Source: Caldithrix sp. (GTDB lineage Bacteria; KSB1; UBA2214; DYKH01). Taken from it: a DNA stretch of 8,211 nt. The translations under genes were made by a program, and so were the position numbers. Location: positions 1 through 8,211 of the forward strand of contig DYKH01000207.1 in the NCBI GenBank assembly GCA_020722685.1. Direction: 5' to 3'. Each line of letters starts with the position of its first letter. The first letter of the stretch is position 1. This document shows, piece after piece, positions 1-6,862 of the stretch. The notes beneath the pieces were generated by a model, which saw only the letters and a program-made list of their open reading frames with translations, ran no database searches and was not told where the DNA came from.

Positions 1-202
1 ACTGGGAGAGTTCTCCTACATATTGTGTTAAGAAAGAATTTGCCAAACTATAGTTATGAAAATGGCTTTACAGAATAAGGAAAAAGGGGCTACCTATCTC
101 TTTTTGGATGAAGTTCAAAGGCTTGATCGCTGGGAGCTATATCTAAAGAAATACTATGATCTAAAATATCCTCTCAAGATGATTATTTCCGGCTCAGCTT
201 AA
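1..202 (+). pseudogene. Degenerate fragment of an AAA ATPase (AAA_14 / DUF4143-associated type)
   Basis: The frame ending at the TAA of 200-202 encodes a stretch containing YLFLDEVQ (a Walker B strand followed by the DEVQ signature), then RLDRWELYLKKYYDL and ending in MIISGSA. This order matches the middle of the AAA ATPases that usually carry a C-terminal DUF4143 domain, where an (I/V)TGSSS-like sensor strand follows the 'W..lK.lyD' helix. Here the frame stops right after the GSA that should continue into the rest of the ATPase and DUF4143. An in-frame TAA also lies upstream at 29-31, and no Walker A is visible inside the window. The longest ATG-started piece (56-202) is only 48 codons. I therefore read it as a decayed remnant rather than a gene. 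Family members are common in mobile or fast-decaying parts of genomes (known). The identification rests on one short motif block. Confidence 0.7.
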
Positions 203-386
203 CTGCCGTTGCCAATGTTTCTTTTGCTCTTTGATTAGAGCACGAACTTACTCTCAAAAACCTTCCCTATCAAACTATTTTTCGTTACACCAAGCCGTCA
301 ATTGTCGTGGTCTCCTCTTGGAGTGGCTAAAGGCGTTTTTTGAACGAAGATGCAGTTTTCGAAGCGTCTCCTTCATATATCCGACT
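203..386. other. Intergenic stretch without recognisable content
   Basis: The bases between the ATPase remnant and the broken minus-strand gene show no convincing coding frame, RNA gene or hairpin. A plus-strand open frame runs from 231 to 791, but its translation is low-complexity and rich in Arg, Pro and Ser, as expected for the antisense of the minus-strand gene. This is probably degraded sequence. Confidence 0.5.
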
Positions 387-714
387 CTACGGCTGCAGCC
401 GTTTCTGGATCACTTCCTCATAGTAGGGCTTCTCCCTCAAACTGGCATAGGATGCGGGAAAATACACGACGGTAATGTCTGGGCTGTAGTCATCAAAGGC
501 ATTCAGCACGATGGCGCAGCGCGCTTTCCGCTTCTTCTCTCTTGCTCATCAGCTCGGAATAAACCCAGACGCGGGTTTCGGACGCTTCCCGGCGCTCGAG
601 AAATTGCGAGCCAAAGAATCCCAAAGCCGCAACCGCCAATGCAGCCAACAAGCCGCCGACCGGCTGCAGAAGGATGGCCGCCTTGTCCCAGCCGTCTCTT
701 TCGCCGTTCTGCAT
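387..714 (-). pseudogene. Small single-pass membrane protein gene, apparently frameshifted
   Basis: The minus-strand ATG at 712-714 is preceded by GAGGAGGT with 5-6 bases of spacing, the strongest ribosome binding site in the window, which argues for a real start. The first frame gives 73 residues: a polar N-terminus, a hydrophobic segment (about residues 13-36, VGGLLAALAVAALGFFGSQF) and a charged helix with RREASETRVWVYSELMSKREEAESAL. It then ends in an unlikely RHRAECL tail, with its stop at 493-495. From about 515 the neighbouring minus frame continues with protein-like sequence (AIVLNAFDDYSPDITVVYFP, then ASYASLREKPYYEEVIQKRLQP) to a stop at 387-389. The distance from start to second stop is 328 bases, one more than a multiple of three, consistent with a single-base shift near 515-520 in a protein of about 109 residues. 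I do not recognise the family. Alternatives are an assembly error, or an intact 73-residue protein (493-714) followed by a fragment of another gene. Confidence 0.55.
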
Positions 715-799
715 TCTACCTCCTCAGAAAATACTGTTCGCCGACTTTTTCCAACAGTTTTGTTTGCCCGCCGGCGTTTGGTTCTTACTAACCCCAATG

Positions 800-828
800 T
801 TGATTTGATCTTTTTAAATCACTATATT
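800..828 (+). promoter_or_regulatory. Sigma70-like promoter upstream of the secreted peptidase
   Basis: TTGATT at 800-805 and TATATT at 823-828 are separated by exactly 17 bases in a markedly AT-rich patch. Each hexamer has one or two departures from TTGACA/TATAAT. Transcription would start near 835, leaving an untranslated leader of about 60 bases before the ATG at 898. It is assigned from sequence only. FCB bacteria often use a divergent -33/-7 element instead, so the match could be fortuitous. Confidence 0.5.
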
Positions 829-897
829 GCTGCCAAATTTTAGTCGGTCATTCTCGACCAATGATCGCCGGATTCCACGATTGGGTTCAGAGTTATT

Positions 898-3534
898 ATG
901 AAAGTGTTATTCCACTTCCTCTCGATTTTCTGTATTGTGAGCGTGATGTTCGCCGCGCCCACCGGCAATTTGCCGCTGGCGGAAAAGGGCGTTTCCATAG
1001 CCGCCATATTCGGGAATGGTCGCAAGCTGCTTTTCAGCCAAGAAGGGGACCATGGACTTTATTTAGCCGACCTGGACCAGCAACGAACCCTGCAAATCAA
1101 TGCAGAGATCGGCGGCGGTTATCGCGCAGCCTGGTCCGCAGATGGCAGATATGTCGCCTTCAAACAATTGACCCAATCAAGCGAAGGCCGTTTCCTGCAA
1201 ACGCCCTGTCTATTTGATAGTGAAGCCGAACAAATCCTGCCGCTAACTTCGCCATCCTGGCAATGCGGCATACCCAGCATTTCGGGCGACAATAAGGTCG
1301 CCTTTACCGTCGGCACCACGCTTTATATCACTGACGTACATGGAAACGTCCAGAGGACATTCGCTCTCCCGGTCTATGCAAATCAGACGCCTCTCGCGCC
1401 GGATGGTCGATCTGTTGTGTACAATGATGGAGACGATCAACTTTGGCTGCTGACCTTGGCGGGGGGCGAGCGACGTAAGTTGACGACCGACGGCTTGGGC
1501 TACTTTGAACCAATTTGGTCTCCGGCTGGCGACAAAATCGTCGCCAGCACTCTCAATGGCAAGGTGTGCATCATCGATGTGGAAGCCAACAAGCTCACCG
1601 ATGTCGGCGCAGGGGAAAATCCCGCCTGGTCGTTTGACGGCAAGTGGTTGTTGTTCTCTCGAACCGATTTGCTGGAGAATCGCGCTGTCCTCAACATGGA
1701 CTTGGTCGCAGCTCGCAGCGATGGTTCGGAATTGTTCAGGATCGCTACGAACGATGCATGGGAAGATTCTCCAGTCTTTCTTGCCAGCAACCAGGTGCTG
1801 TATGTGGATCGGCGAAGCGGTGAAACAAAGAGGGCGAATTGGCGGGAAGTAGGACGCCAGTTTCAGATGGGTAAAGGTGAACCGCTACCTTTTAAGCCTG
1901 CTGCGGATAAAATCGTTCCCAGTGCAGTAAAAACCTCGGAGTCAAATTTCGCGCCAGTGGAAAGCTACTCTTTCGACATTCCTTACCTGCACCAAGCTTA
2001 TGACACTCCCGACTGGTTCAATGGCAACTCAGCCTGCGGCGGCACCTCCGCAGTCATGTGTCTGGCCTATTACGGTGTCATCAACAAATGGCCGGTGACG
2101 GTCAGTTACCCTTCTCGGCATGTGAGCGATTATGGCCGCTACGTGTGTGAGATTTACACCTACAACGGCTACACCTATAACATTGGCGGCGAAGACCCAA
2201 GCGGCAACATCGGATATGGAGCTTTCGGATTCATCATCCAAAACCATTGGCAAGATACCAAAGGTTACATGTCTCAATACGCCCGACAACACGGCCTGGG
2301 CTCCAGCGTGGATTGGAGTCCCTCGCGGGCCAAGCTGCGCAATGAGGCGGACGCGCAAATGCCCTTTGTGCTACTAAACGATTTGACCAGCGCTGGGCAT
2401 TATATCAGCGTCATCGGTTACGAAAGCGAGGCCACCACCGTCATCGTGAACGATCCTTGGGGCGACAAAAACGTGGCCTATCCCAGCGTAGATGGACGGA
2501 GGGCAAAGTACGACTGGCCGGGTTATACCAACGGTCACGCCAATCTGAATACCGTCTGGTGTTTCATCTATTTTCGTGGGAGGAATCCGGATTTGCTCGC
2601 CGAAACCGATGCTGCTCCGGATACAGCCACGGTACAACAGACTATTCCTTTCTCCGGTCGGATCATCAGCAACGGGTTCTCAACCGCGGAGCCGACCGCT
2701 GCCAAAATTCTCTTTTCCGATAATTCCCGTTTCGATGCTTCCGATCTGTTGTTGGCCACGCTGCAAATTCCTGCATTGGCGGCAAAAGACACTTTTGAGT
2801 TTGCTTTGCCTATTGTTGTTCCTGATTCCGTCATTAGCGGCATGTACGGCCTGGGCGTCATCGCCGATGCGGACAGCATGGAAGTGGAAGCCAGTGAAAC
2901 CAACAACGTTTCCTACGAGCGCATCTGGGTGAGAGGGTATCCGAATATTTACGGCATGCAGCCGGCAGAAGGGCAAACCGTCACCGATTCCCAGCCGACC
3001 ATTTTTGCCTACTTTACCGATCGCGTGGTGAAGGTGGACACCTCTTCGATTCGGCTGTTCTTGGACGGCAGAGAAGCAGCCGGCGAGAGAATCGCCGTCA
3101 ATTCTGTGACCTTTGTGCCGCAGGAGCCGTTGGCAAACGGAAAGCATTCCGTCATTCTTAAAGTCGGAAATCAAGCTGGATTTGTTTCCCGGCGAGAATG
3201 GAGTTTTGCTGTGGAAATCTCTTCCGAAGTGAATGTGTCAGCCGGCATGGAAGAAAAGGAATTTCGACTTTTACAAAGCTATCCCAATCCCTTTAATGCC
3301 AGTTGTAAGATCACCTTTATCCTTCCGCGGAACAATGATGTGACGTTACGGGTGTTTGCAGTGGACGGCTCGACGATCAAGACCATGGCAAACGGCCCTT
3401 TGCCTGCGGGCAAACACACATTGGTTTGGGACGGCAAAGACGACTACAACCAAGCCGTAGCCAGCGGCTTATACTTTTACCAAATCAAAGCCGGAGATTT
3501 TAGCCAGACGCGACGCATGCTGTTGCTACGCTGA
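898..3534 (+). CDS. Secreted multidomain protein: beta-propeller, C39-like cysteine peptidase, CARDB/Ig-like domains, T9SS-type C-terminal domain
   Basis: The 878-residue product starts with a signal peptide (MKVLFHFLSIFCIVSVMFAA, cleavage about A19/A20). Residues 40-315 contain repeated 'aWSadGryvaF' and 'piWSPAGDKI' blades typical of TolB/PD40 beta-propellers. Residues about 354-545 form a papain-like C39-type peptidase: candidate oxyanion Gln366 in PYLHQ, nucleophile Cys380 in SACGGTSAVM, His501 in SAGHYISVIGY and Asp519 in VNDPWG, so the catalytic set looks complete. Residues 562-678 look like a CARDB adhesion-type domain (NPDLLAE...ETNNVS), and 681-770 like an Ig-like fold. Residues 787-878 carry YPNPFN (795-800) and the DGKDD...ASGLYFYQI pattern of FlgD-like/type IX sorting domains. 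The protein is probably exported and surface-attached or released. Substrate is unknown; the propeller may present substrate or bind a partner (inference). No strong Shine-Dalgarno precedes the ATG, but the signal peptide fixes the start well. Confidence 0.88.
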   Translation: MKVLFHFLSIFCIVSVMFAAPTGNLPLAEKGVSIAAIFGNGRKLLFSQEGDHGLYLADLDQQRTLQINAEIGGGYRAAWSADGRYVAFKQLTQSSEGRFLQTPCLFDSEAEQILPLTSPSWQCGIPSISGDNKVAFTVGTTLYITDVHGNVQRTFALPVYANQTPLAPDGRSVVYNDGDDQLWLLTLAGGERRKLTTDGLGYFEPIWSPAGDKIVASTLNGKVCIIDVEANKLTDVGAGENPAWSFDGKWLLFSRTDLLENRAVLNMDLVAARSDGSELFRIATNDAWEDSPVFLASNQVLYVDRRSGETKRANWREVGRQFQMGKGEPLPFKPAADKIVPSAVKTSESNFAPVESYSFDIPYLHQAYDTPDWFNGNSACGGTSAVMCLAYYGVINKWPVTVSYPSRHVSDYGRYVCEIYTYNGYTYNIGGEDPSGNIGYGAFGFIIQNHWQDTKGYMSQYARQHGLGSSVDWSPSRAKLRNEADAQMPFVLLNDLTSAGHYISVIGYESEATTVIVNDPWGDKNVAYPSVDGRRAKYDWPGYTNGHANLNTVWCFIYFRGRNPDLLAETDAAPDTATVQQTIPFSGRIISNGFSTAEPTAAKILFSDNSRFDASDLLLATLQIPALAAKDTFEFALPIVVPDSVISGMYGLGVIADADSMEVEASETNNVSYERIWVRGYPNIYGMQPAEGQTVTDSQPTIFAYFTDRVVKVDTSSIRLFLDGREAAGERIAVNSVTFVPQEPLANGKHSVILKVGNQAGFVSRREWSFAVEISSEVNVSAGMEEKEFRLLQSYPNPFNASCKITFILPRNNDVTLRVFAVDGSTIKTMANGPLPAGKHTLVWDGKDDYNQAVASGLYFYQIKAGDFSQTRRMLLLR

Positions 3535-3549
3535 GGTAGATTCACCATC

Positions 3550-3580
3550 GACCTGTGAGGTCTGCGAGACCTCGCAGGTC
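3550..3580. repeat. GACCTGYGAGGTCT palindrome, possible terminator
   Basis: Two 14-base arms, GACCTGTGAGGTCT and AGACCTCGCAGGTC, are separated by GCG. Every position pairs in RNA, with a single G-U wobble. The element begins 15 bases after the stop of the secreted-peptidase gene and is followed by TTGTTA, only a weak U-tract. It may end that transcript or act as a 3' stabilising hairpin. The arm also contains a nested AGGTCT/AGACCT repeat, and similar GACCTGCGAGGTCT palindromes occur as dispersed intergenic elements in various bacterial genomes (from memory, not checked here). Confidence 0.65.
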
Positions 3581-3604
3581 TTGTTAGATTGAGACCAAAG
3601 AAAA

Positions 3605-5551
3605 ATGATCAACAACATCATCATCGATTTCGATAGCACGATCATCAATGCCGAAGGCATTGAACTCATCATCCGAAAAGCGCTGGAGCGGGTTGCCGAG
3701 CCGGAGCGTAGTTTGCGTCTCGCCCAATTGGCCGAGCTAACCGACAAAGCCACCAACGGCGACATTCCCTTAGAGGACGCTATCCGCCAGCGCTTGCAGC
3801 TCACCGAGATTACCAAGCGAGATGTGGAAACGGTCGCAGCGCAGATATTGGACTCGATTAATCCTATGGTGCGCGAGACGGTCGAGGCGCTGCTGCAACG
3901 GGGCAAGCACATTGCCGTTTTTAGCACCAGCTTCGATGATTTGGTTCAGCCGGTAACAAATGAATTGAACATACCACGCGGTAACGTATTTGCAAACAAG
4001 CTACTTTATGATGACAACGGCAAAGTGATTGGCGTGGATGAGAGCAACCCGCTTTTTCTCAGCATCGGCAAGGTCTTTATGGCTGAACGGCTCAAGAGCC
4101 AATGCCTGTTGGAAGGTGGAACTGCAGTCGTTGGCGATGGCGTCACGGATTTGTTGATCCGCAAAAACAATATGGCAAAAATGTTCGTCTATTTCGCCGG
4201 CTCTTACTTGCATGAAGACATTCGCAAACAGGCCGATTTCACTGTCGATCGCTTTGATCAGTTGTTGCCCTTGTTCTGCTCGAATGAGGAGTTGTCGAAC
4301 GCCGTGGTTGAATCACTCTCCATGCCGAATAATGGAATAGCCCCACCGCCGGCGCCGAGAGTGGTTTTGTTGGAAAGCATTCATGATCACGCGAAAGAGA
4401 AGCTGATCAGAGAAAATTTTGTAGTAGAAAGTCATAAAGGCGCATGGAGTACCCAAGAGCTTGAAGAAAAGGCTCGGCATGCGAACGTCTTGGGTATTCG
4501 TTCCAAGACGAGGATTTCCGCTGATGCCATCGCCAAACTTCCTCACCTTTGGGCCATCGGCGCTTTTTGCATCGGTACCGATCAGATTGATTTGAGTGCC
4601 GCGGCCAGCGCCGGAATCCCGGTCTTTAATGCTCCGTACAGCAATACCCGTAGTGTAGCGGAATTGGTTGTCGGCGAGACCATCATGCTCATGCGGCGAA
4701 TTTTTGAGAAAAGCTCTGCCGCCCACGACGGTCGTTGGTTGAAAACGGCCAGCGGCTGCACGGAAATACGCGGAAAAACAGTTGGAATCGTCGGCTACGG
4801 TCATATCGGCTCGCAAGTGTCGGTCTTACTGGAAAACCTCGGTATGAGTGTGATCTTTCATGATATCGTCGACAAGCTGCCGCTCGGTAACGCAAAAAAG
4901 GCCGCGAGCCTGTATGACTTGTTGGATCGTTCCGACGTCGTAACTCTGCACGTCCCGGAAACGCCGGAAACCCGCAACATGATCGGAAAAGCAGAAATCA
5001 AGCGCATGAAGCGAGGTGCATTCCTGATCAACTGCAGCCGCGGTTCGGTGGTCGATCTGGACAGCTTGCGGGATGGCTTGGATTCCGGCCATCTGGCCGG
5101 CGCCGCCATCGATGTTTTTCCCCAAGAACCCGGACAGCCGCAGGACCTGTTTACTACGCCGCTGCAAAACGCGACCAACGTCATCCTAACCCCACACATC
5201 GGCGGCAGCACCAAGGAAGCGCAGGAGAACATCGCCGCCTACGTGAGCGAAAAGCTTTGCCGGTTCCTGAACTCCGGCTCCACGATCGGCGCGGTGAATT
5301 TCCCTGAAGTGGAGCTGCCGAGAGTGCAGGAGACGGATCGAATCCTGCATATCCACCGCAATGTTCCTGGCGTGCTGGCAAAAATCAACAGTGTCTTTGC
5401 CCGGCGCGACATCAATGTGGAGGGACAAATCCTGCAAACCAAGGGTGACATCGGCTATTTGATCGTGGACGTCAACCGGCACGTTTCGGATCATGTGCTA
5501 AATCTGATGAGCGCAATAACGGAGACTATCAAAGTACGGAAGATTAGTTGA
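3605..5551 (+). CDS. serA: Bifunctional phosphoserine phosphatase / D-3-phosphoglycerate dehydrogenase fusion (SerB-SerA)
   Basis: A 648-residue fusion. Residues 1-230 are a HAD-family phosphatase of the SerB type: nucleophile Asp8 and Asp10 in DFDSTI, Ser107-Thr-Ser in motif II, Lys156, and GDGVTD (177-182) as the last motif. A proline-rich linker (about 243-251) leads to residues 252-648, which follow E. coli-type SerA closely: FCIGTDQIDL, SNTRSVAELV, GYGHIG nucleotide-binding loop (397-402), and catalytic Arg479 (NCSRGSVVD), Glu508 (FPQEP) and His531 (TPHIGGSTKEAQENI). An ACT regulatory domain begins about residue 580 (HIHRNVPGVLAKINSVF). SerA oxidises 3-phosphoglycerate to phosphohydroxypyruvate with NAD+, and SerB removes phosphate from phosphoserine; both are cytoplasmic. 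The intermediate aminotransferase SerC is not in the window. In E. coli SerA the ACT domain mediates serine inhibition, so feedback control is expected. A phosphatase acting on another phosphate ester cannot be excluded. The start has only a weak ribosome binding site, but motif I lies at residue 8, so it cannot move far inward. Confidence 0.92.
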   Translation: MINNIIIDFDSTIINAEGIELIIRKALERVAEPERSLRLAQLAELTDKATNGDIPLEDAIRQRLQLTEITKRDVETVAAQILDSINPMVRETVEALLQRGKHIAVFSTSFDDLVQPVTNELNIPRGNVFANKLLYDDNGKVIGVDESNPLFLSIGKVFMAERLKSQCLLEGGTAVVGDGVTDLLIRKNNMAKMFVYFAGSYLHEDIRKQADFTVDRFDQLLPLFCSNEELSNAVVESLSMPNNGIAPPPAPRVVLLESIHDHAKEKLIRENFVVESHKGAWSTQELEEKARHANVLGIRSKTRISADAIAKLPHLWAIGAFCIGTDQIDLSAAASAGIPVFNAPYSNTRSVAELVVGETIMLMRRIFEKSSAAHDGRWLKTASGCTEIRGKTVGIVGYGHIGSQVSVLLENLGMSVIFHDIVDKLPLGNAKKAASLYDLLDRSDVVTLHVPETPETRNMIGKAEIKRMKRGAFLINCSRGSVVDLDSLRDGLDSGHLAGAAIDVFPQEPGQPQDLFTTPLQNATNVILTPHIGGSTKEAQENIAAYVSEKLCRFLNSGSTIGAVNFPEVELPRVQETDRILHIHRNVPGVLAKINSVFARRDINVEGQILQTKGDIGYLIVDVNRHVSDHVLNLMSAITETIKVRKIS

Positions 5552-5570
5552 AGAGCGCGAGATAGGTGTG

Positions 5571-5650
5571 GTCAGGTATTGTCGAGAATGGTCAAGAGCG
5601 GTCAAGTATGGTCAAGCGTGGTCAAGAATTGTCAAGAATGTTCAAGGGAA
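5571..5650 (+). repeat. 10-bp periodic array 1, GTCAAGNNTG units
   Basis: Eight consecutive 10-base units start at 5571, 5581, 5591, 5601, 5611, 5621, 5631 and 5641: GTCAGGTATT, GTCGAGAATG, GTCAAGAGCG, GTCAAGTATG, GTCAAGCGTG, GTCAAGAATT, GTCAAGAATG and TTCAAGGGAA. The GTCAAG core is nearly invariant while the last four bases drift. The array lies between the serine-fusion stop and the thioesterase start. It has no spacers, so it is not CRISPR. It is open in the thioesterase frame, which would give a spurious N-terminal extension from an ATG at 5568. Confidence 0.9.
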
Positions 5651-5669
5651 GAATTGTGAGAATTTTAAT

Positions 5670-6068
5670 ATGGTGCAGCCGTTCATTGCTACCCACCGTG
5701 TGCGCAGTTATGAGCTGGACTCGTTCGGCCACGTCAACAACGCCGCGTATCTAAACTATTTGGAATTTGCTCGTGGGGAGTACCTTCTACAGCGAGGCCT
5801 AAGTTTCGCGGATTTTCACAGGTGGAACGCCTTGCCTTTTGCTGTTTCGGCACAGATTCAATTCAAATCGCCGGCAAGAGTGCATGATTTTTTGGACATT
5901 GAGGGCAGCGTTATGGAATGGAAGCGTGCGAGTTTTTCGCTGCATTACAAAGTCACAAACAGAACCTCCGGCAAGGTAGCCGCCCTCGCGCAAATGACCT
6001 TCGCCTTTGTCGACAAAGAGGGAAAGCTTGTCCCCATCCCGGAGGAATTCCGAAATGCCATGCAGTGA
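5670..6068 (+). CDS. Hotdog-fold acyl-CoA thioesterase, YbgC/FadM-like (4HBT family)
   Basis: The 132-residue product has the family length and its signature near the N-terminus: YELDSFGHVNNAAYLNYLEFAR, written here in parts as Asp17, Gly20-His21-Val22-Asn23-Asn24, Tyr27, Glu32 and Arg35. Asp17 is the expected catalytic acid of the YbgC/4-hydroxybenzoyl-CoA thioesterase group. The enzyme would hydrolyse an acyl-CoA or aryl-CoA thioester in the cytoplasm; the acyl chain cannot be told from sequence. I chose the ATG at 5670 because the conserved strand begins at once (FIATHRVRSYELD). The upstream ATG at 5568 in the same frame would add 34 residues translated from the 10-bp repeat array, which is unlikely. 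No good Shine-Dalgarno is seen; GTGAGA at 5656-5661 is a weak candidate. The gene is bracketed by array 1 upstream and the oppositely oriented array 2 downstream, and is convergent with the lipoprotein gene. Confidence 0.87.
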   Translation: MVQPFIATHRVRSYELDSFGHVNNAAYLNYLEFARGEYLLQRGLSFADFHRWNALPFAVSAQIQFKSPARVHDFLDIEGSVMEWKRASFSLHYKVTNRTSGKVAALAQMTFAFVDKEGKLVPIPEEFRNAMQ

Positions 6069-6100
6069 TGTCCCGCCTACAGCAACTTAAGATTCCCCTT

Positions 6101-6190
6101 TTAACCATGTTCGATGAAGTTTGACAATGTCCGACCACGCTTGACAGCCGTTTGACCATGCTTGACTATTCTTGACCACGCTTGACCTTC
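6101..6190 (-). repeat. 10-bp periodic array 2, inverted orientation (CTTGAC)
   Basis: TTGAC-like cores occur at 6101 (TTAAC), 6111 (TCGAT), 6121, 6131 (CCGAC), 6141, 6152, 6162, 6172 and 6182. The step is 10 bases throughout, except for one 11-base step between 6141 and 6152. Read on the minus strand it is the same GTCAAGNNTG unit as array 1, more degenerate at its left end. It fills the gap between the convergent thioesterase and lipoprotein genes. Bases 6168-6187 are the perfect reverse complement of 5610-5629. Confidence 0.87.
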
Positions 6191-6196
6191 TTACTC

Positions 6197-6730
6197 TCAC
6201 ACATTCACCCTAACCATCGCCCTAAACTCTCCCCGTATTTCAAAGGTCTTTCCCGAGGTCGGATGAATTAACTGACCGGAAAACTTTCCCTCCACCTCGG
6301 TTTCAGTGACTTCCGTGATCTCTATTTTTCCTTTCGAATTGAGAGGCAGGGTATTCGCTGCGGCCGTGAAGGCAAGAAAATCCAAGGGAAAGGTCTTGCC
6401 GGCCCAATTGCGCAAATCGCTTTCTTTGTAATCGATGTTGATAATAAATTGCGGATACTTGTCCGAGCCGGGATTATAATTGTAAAGTTGCAAGTTATCC
6501 GAGTTAAACAAATCGCCGCGGGGAGTGAATTGAGCGACGAAAAACTTGTCATACATTGCCTTGCCTTCCAAAGAAAAGCGAAGCATGCCGCCATTGGGTT
6601 CCCGATCCGACAAATCCGGTTCGCCGGTGCGCATGCCTGCTTGCGATTTGCGGCTTTGAGCGCTTTGCCGATCCTCGCCACAGGAAAAGGCGAGCAAGAT
6701 GAGAAGAAAAATAAGAATTTGATTTCTCAT
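6197..6730 (-). CDS. Small lipoprotein of unknown function
   Basis: The 177-residue product begins MRNQILIFLLILLAFSCGED, a short basic start, a hydrophobic core and a lipobox LAFSC with Cys17 as the lipidated residue, so it should be a membrane-anchored lipoprotein. A polar linker rich in Ser, Arg, Gln and Asp (about 18-48) leads to a mature domain with alternating strands (MLRFSLEGKAMYDKFF, then QFIINIDYKESDL, then KGKIEITEVTETEVEGKFSG and KTFEIRGEFRAMVRV). This resembles small beta-sandwich or barrel lipoproteins, but I recognise no named family. The start is supported by AAGGGA about 6 bases upstream on the minus strand. It is divergent from the peptidase T gene and convergent with the thioesterase; its 3' end abuts array 2. 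A sensing or binding role is possible but not shown. Confidence 0.82.
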   Translation of the reverse strand: MRNQILIFLLILLAFSCGEDRQSAQSRKSQAGMRTGEPDLSDREPNGGMLRFSLEGKAMYDKFFVAQFTPRGDLFNSDNLQLYNYNPGSDKYPQFIINIDYKESDLRNWAGKTFPLDFLAFTAAANTLPLNSKGKIEITEVTETEVEGKFSGQLIHPTSGKTFEIRGEFRAMVRVNV

Positions 6731-6862
6731 AAAAATTCCCTTAAATTGCCGAGGTTTAGTACTAAGCCGACGTCAATATAAGCTTTTCATTATTCGCAGA
6801 CAAGGTTTTCGAGTTGGCCTCTGCCGGTAAGTCGTTTCAAACTTAGACCAGTTCTTGCAAAT

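Noticed and set aside
390..401. Perfect palindrome CGGCTGCAGCCG
   Set aside because: It is short, has no T-tract, and lies within the second frame of the broken minus-strand gene; chance is a sufficient explanation.
231..791. Plus-strand open frame of 186 codons
   Set aside because: Its translation is compositionally odd (Arg/Pro/Ser-rich) with no recognisable motif, and it lies antisense to the minus-strand gene that has a strong ribosome binding site.
931..933. Cys12 of the secreted peptidase as a lipobox cysteine
   Set aside because: The preceding residue is Phe (LSIFC), which does not fit a lipobox. A normal signal-peptidase site follows at A19/A20.
2680..3174. Minus-strand open frame of 164 codons inside the secreted-peptidase gene
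   Set aside because: It is a shadow of a well-supported plus-strand gene with clear domains, and its translation shows no protein-like motifs.
5571..5650. CRISPR-like array
   Set aside because: The units are 10 bp, directly adjacent and degenerate, with no spacers and no cas genes nearby.
5568..5669. N-terminal extension of the thioesterase from an ATG at 5568
   Set aside because: The extra 34 residues are translated from the 10-bp repeat array, and the family's conserved fold begins at the ATG of 5670.
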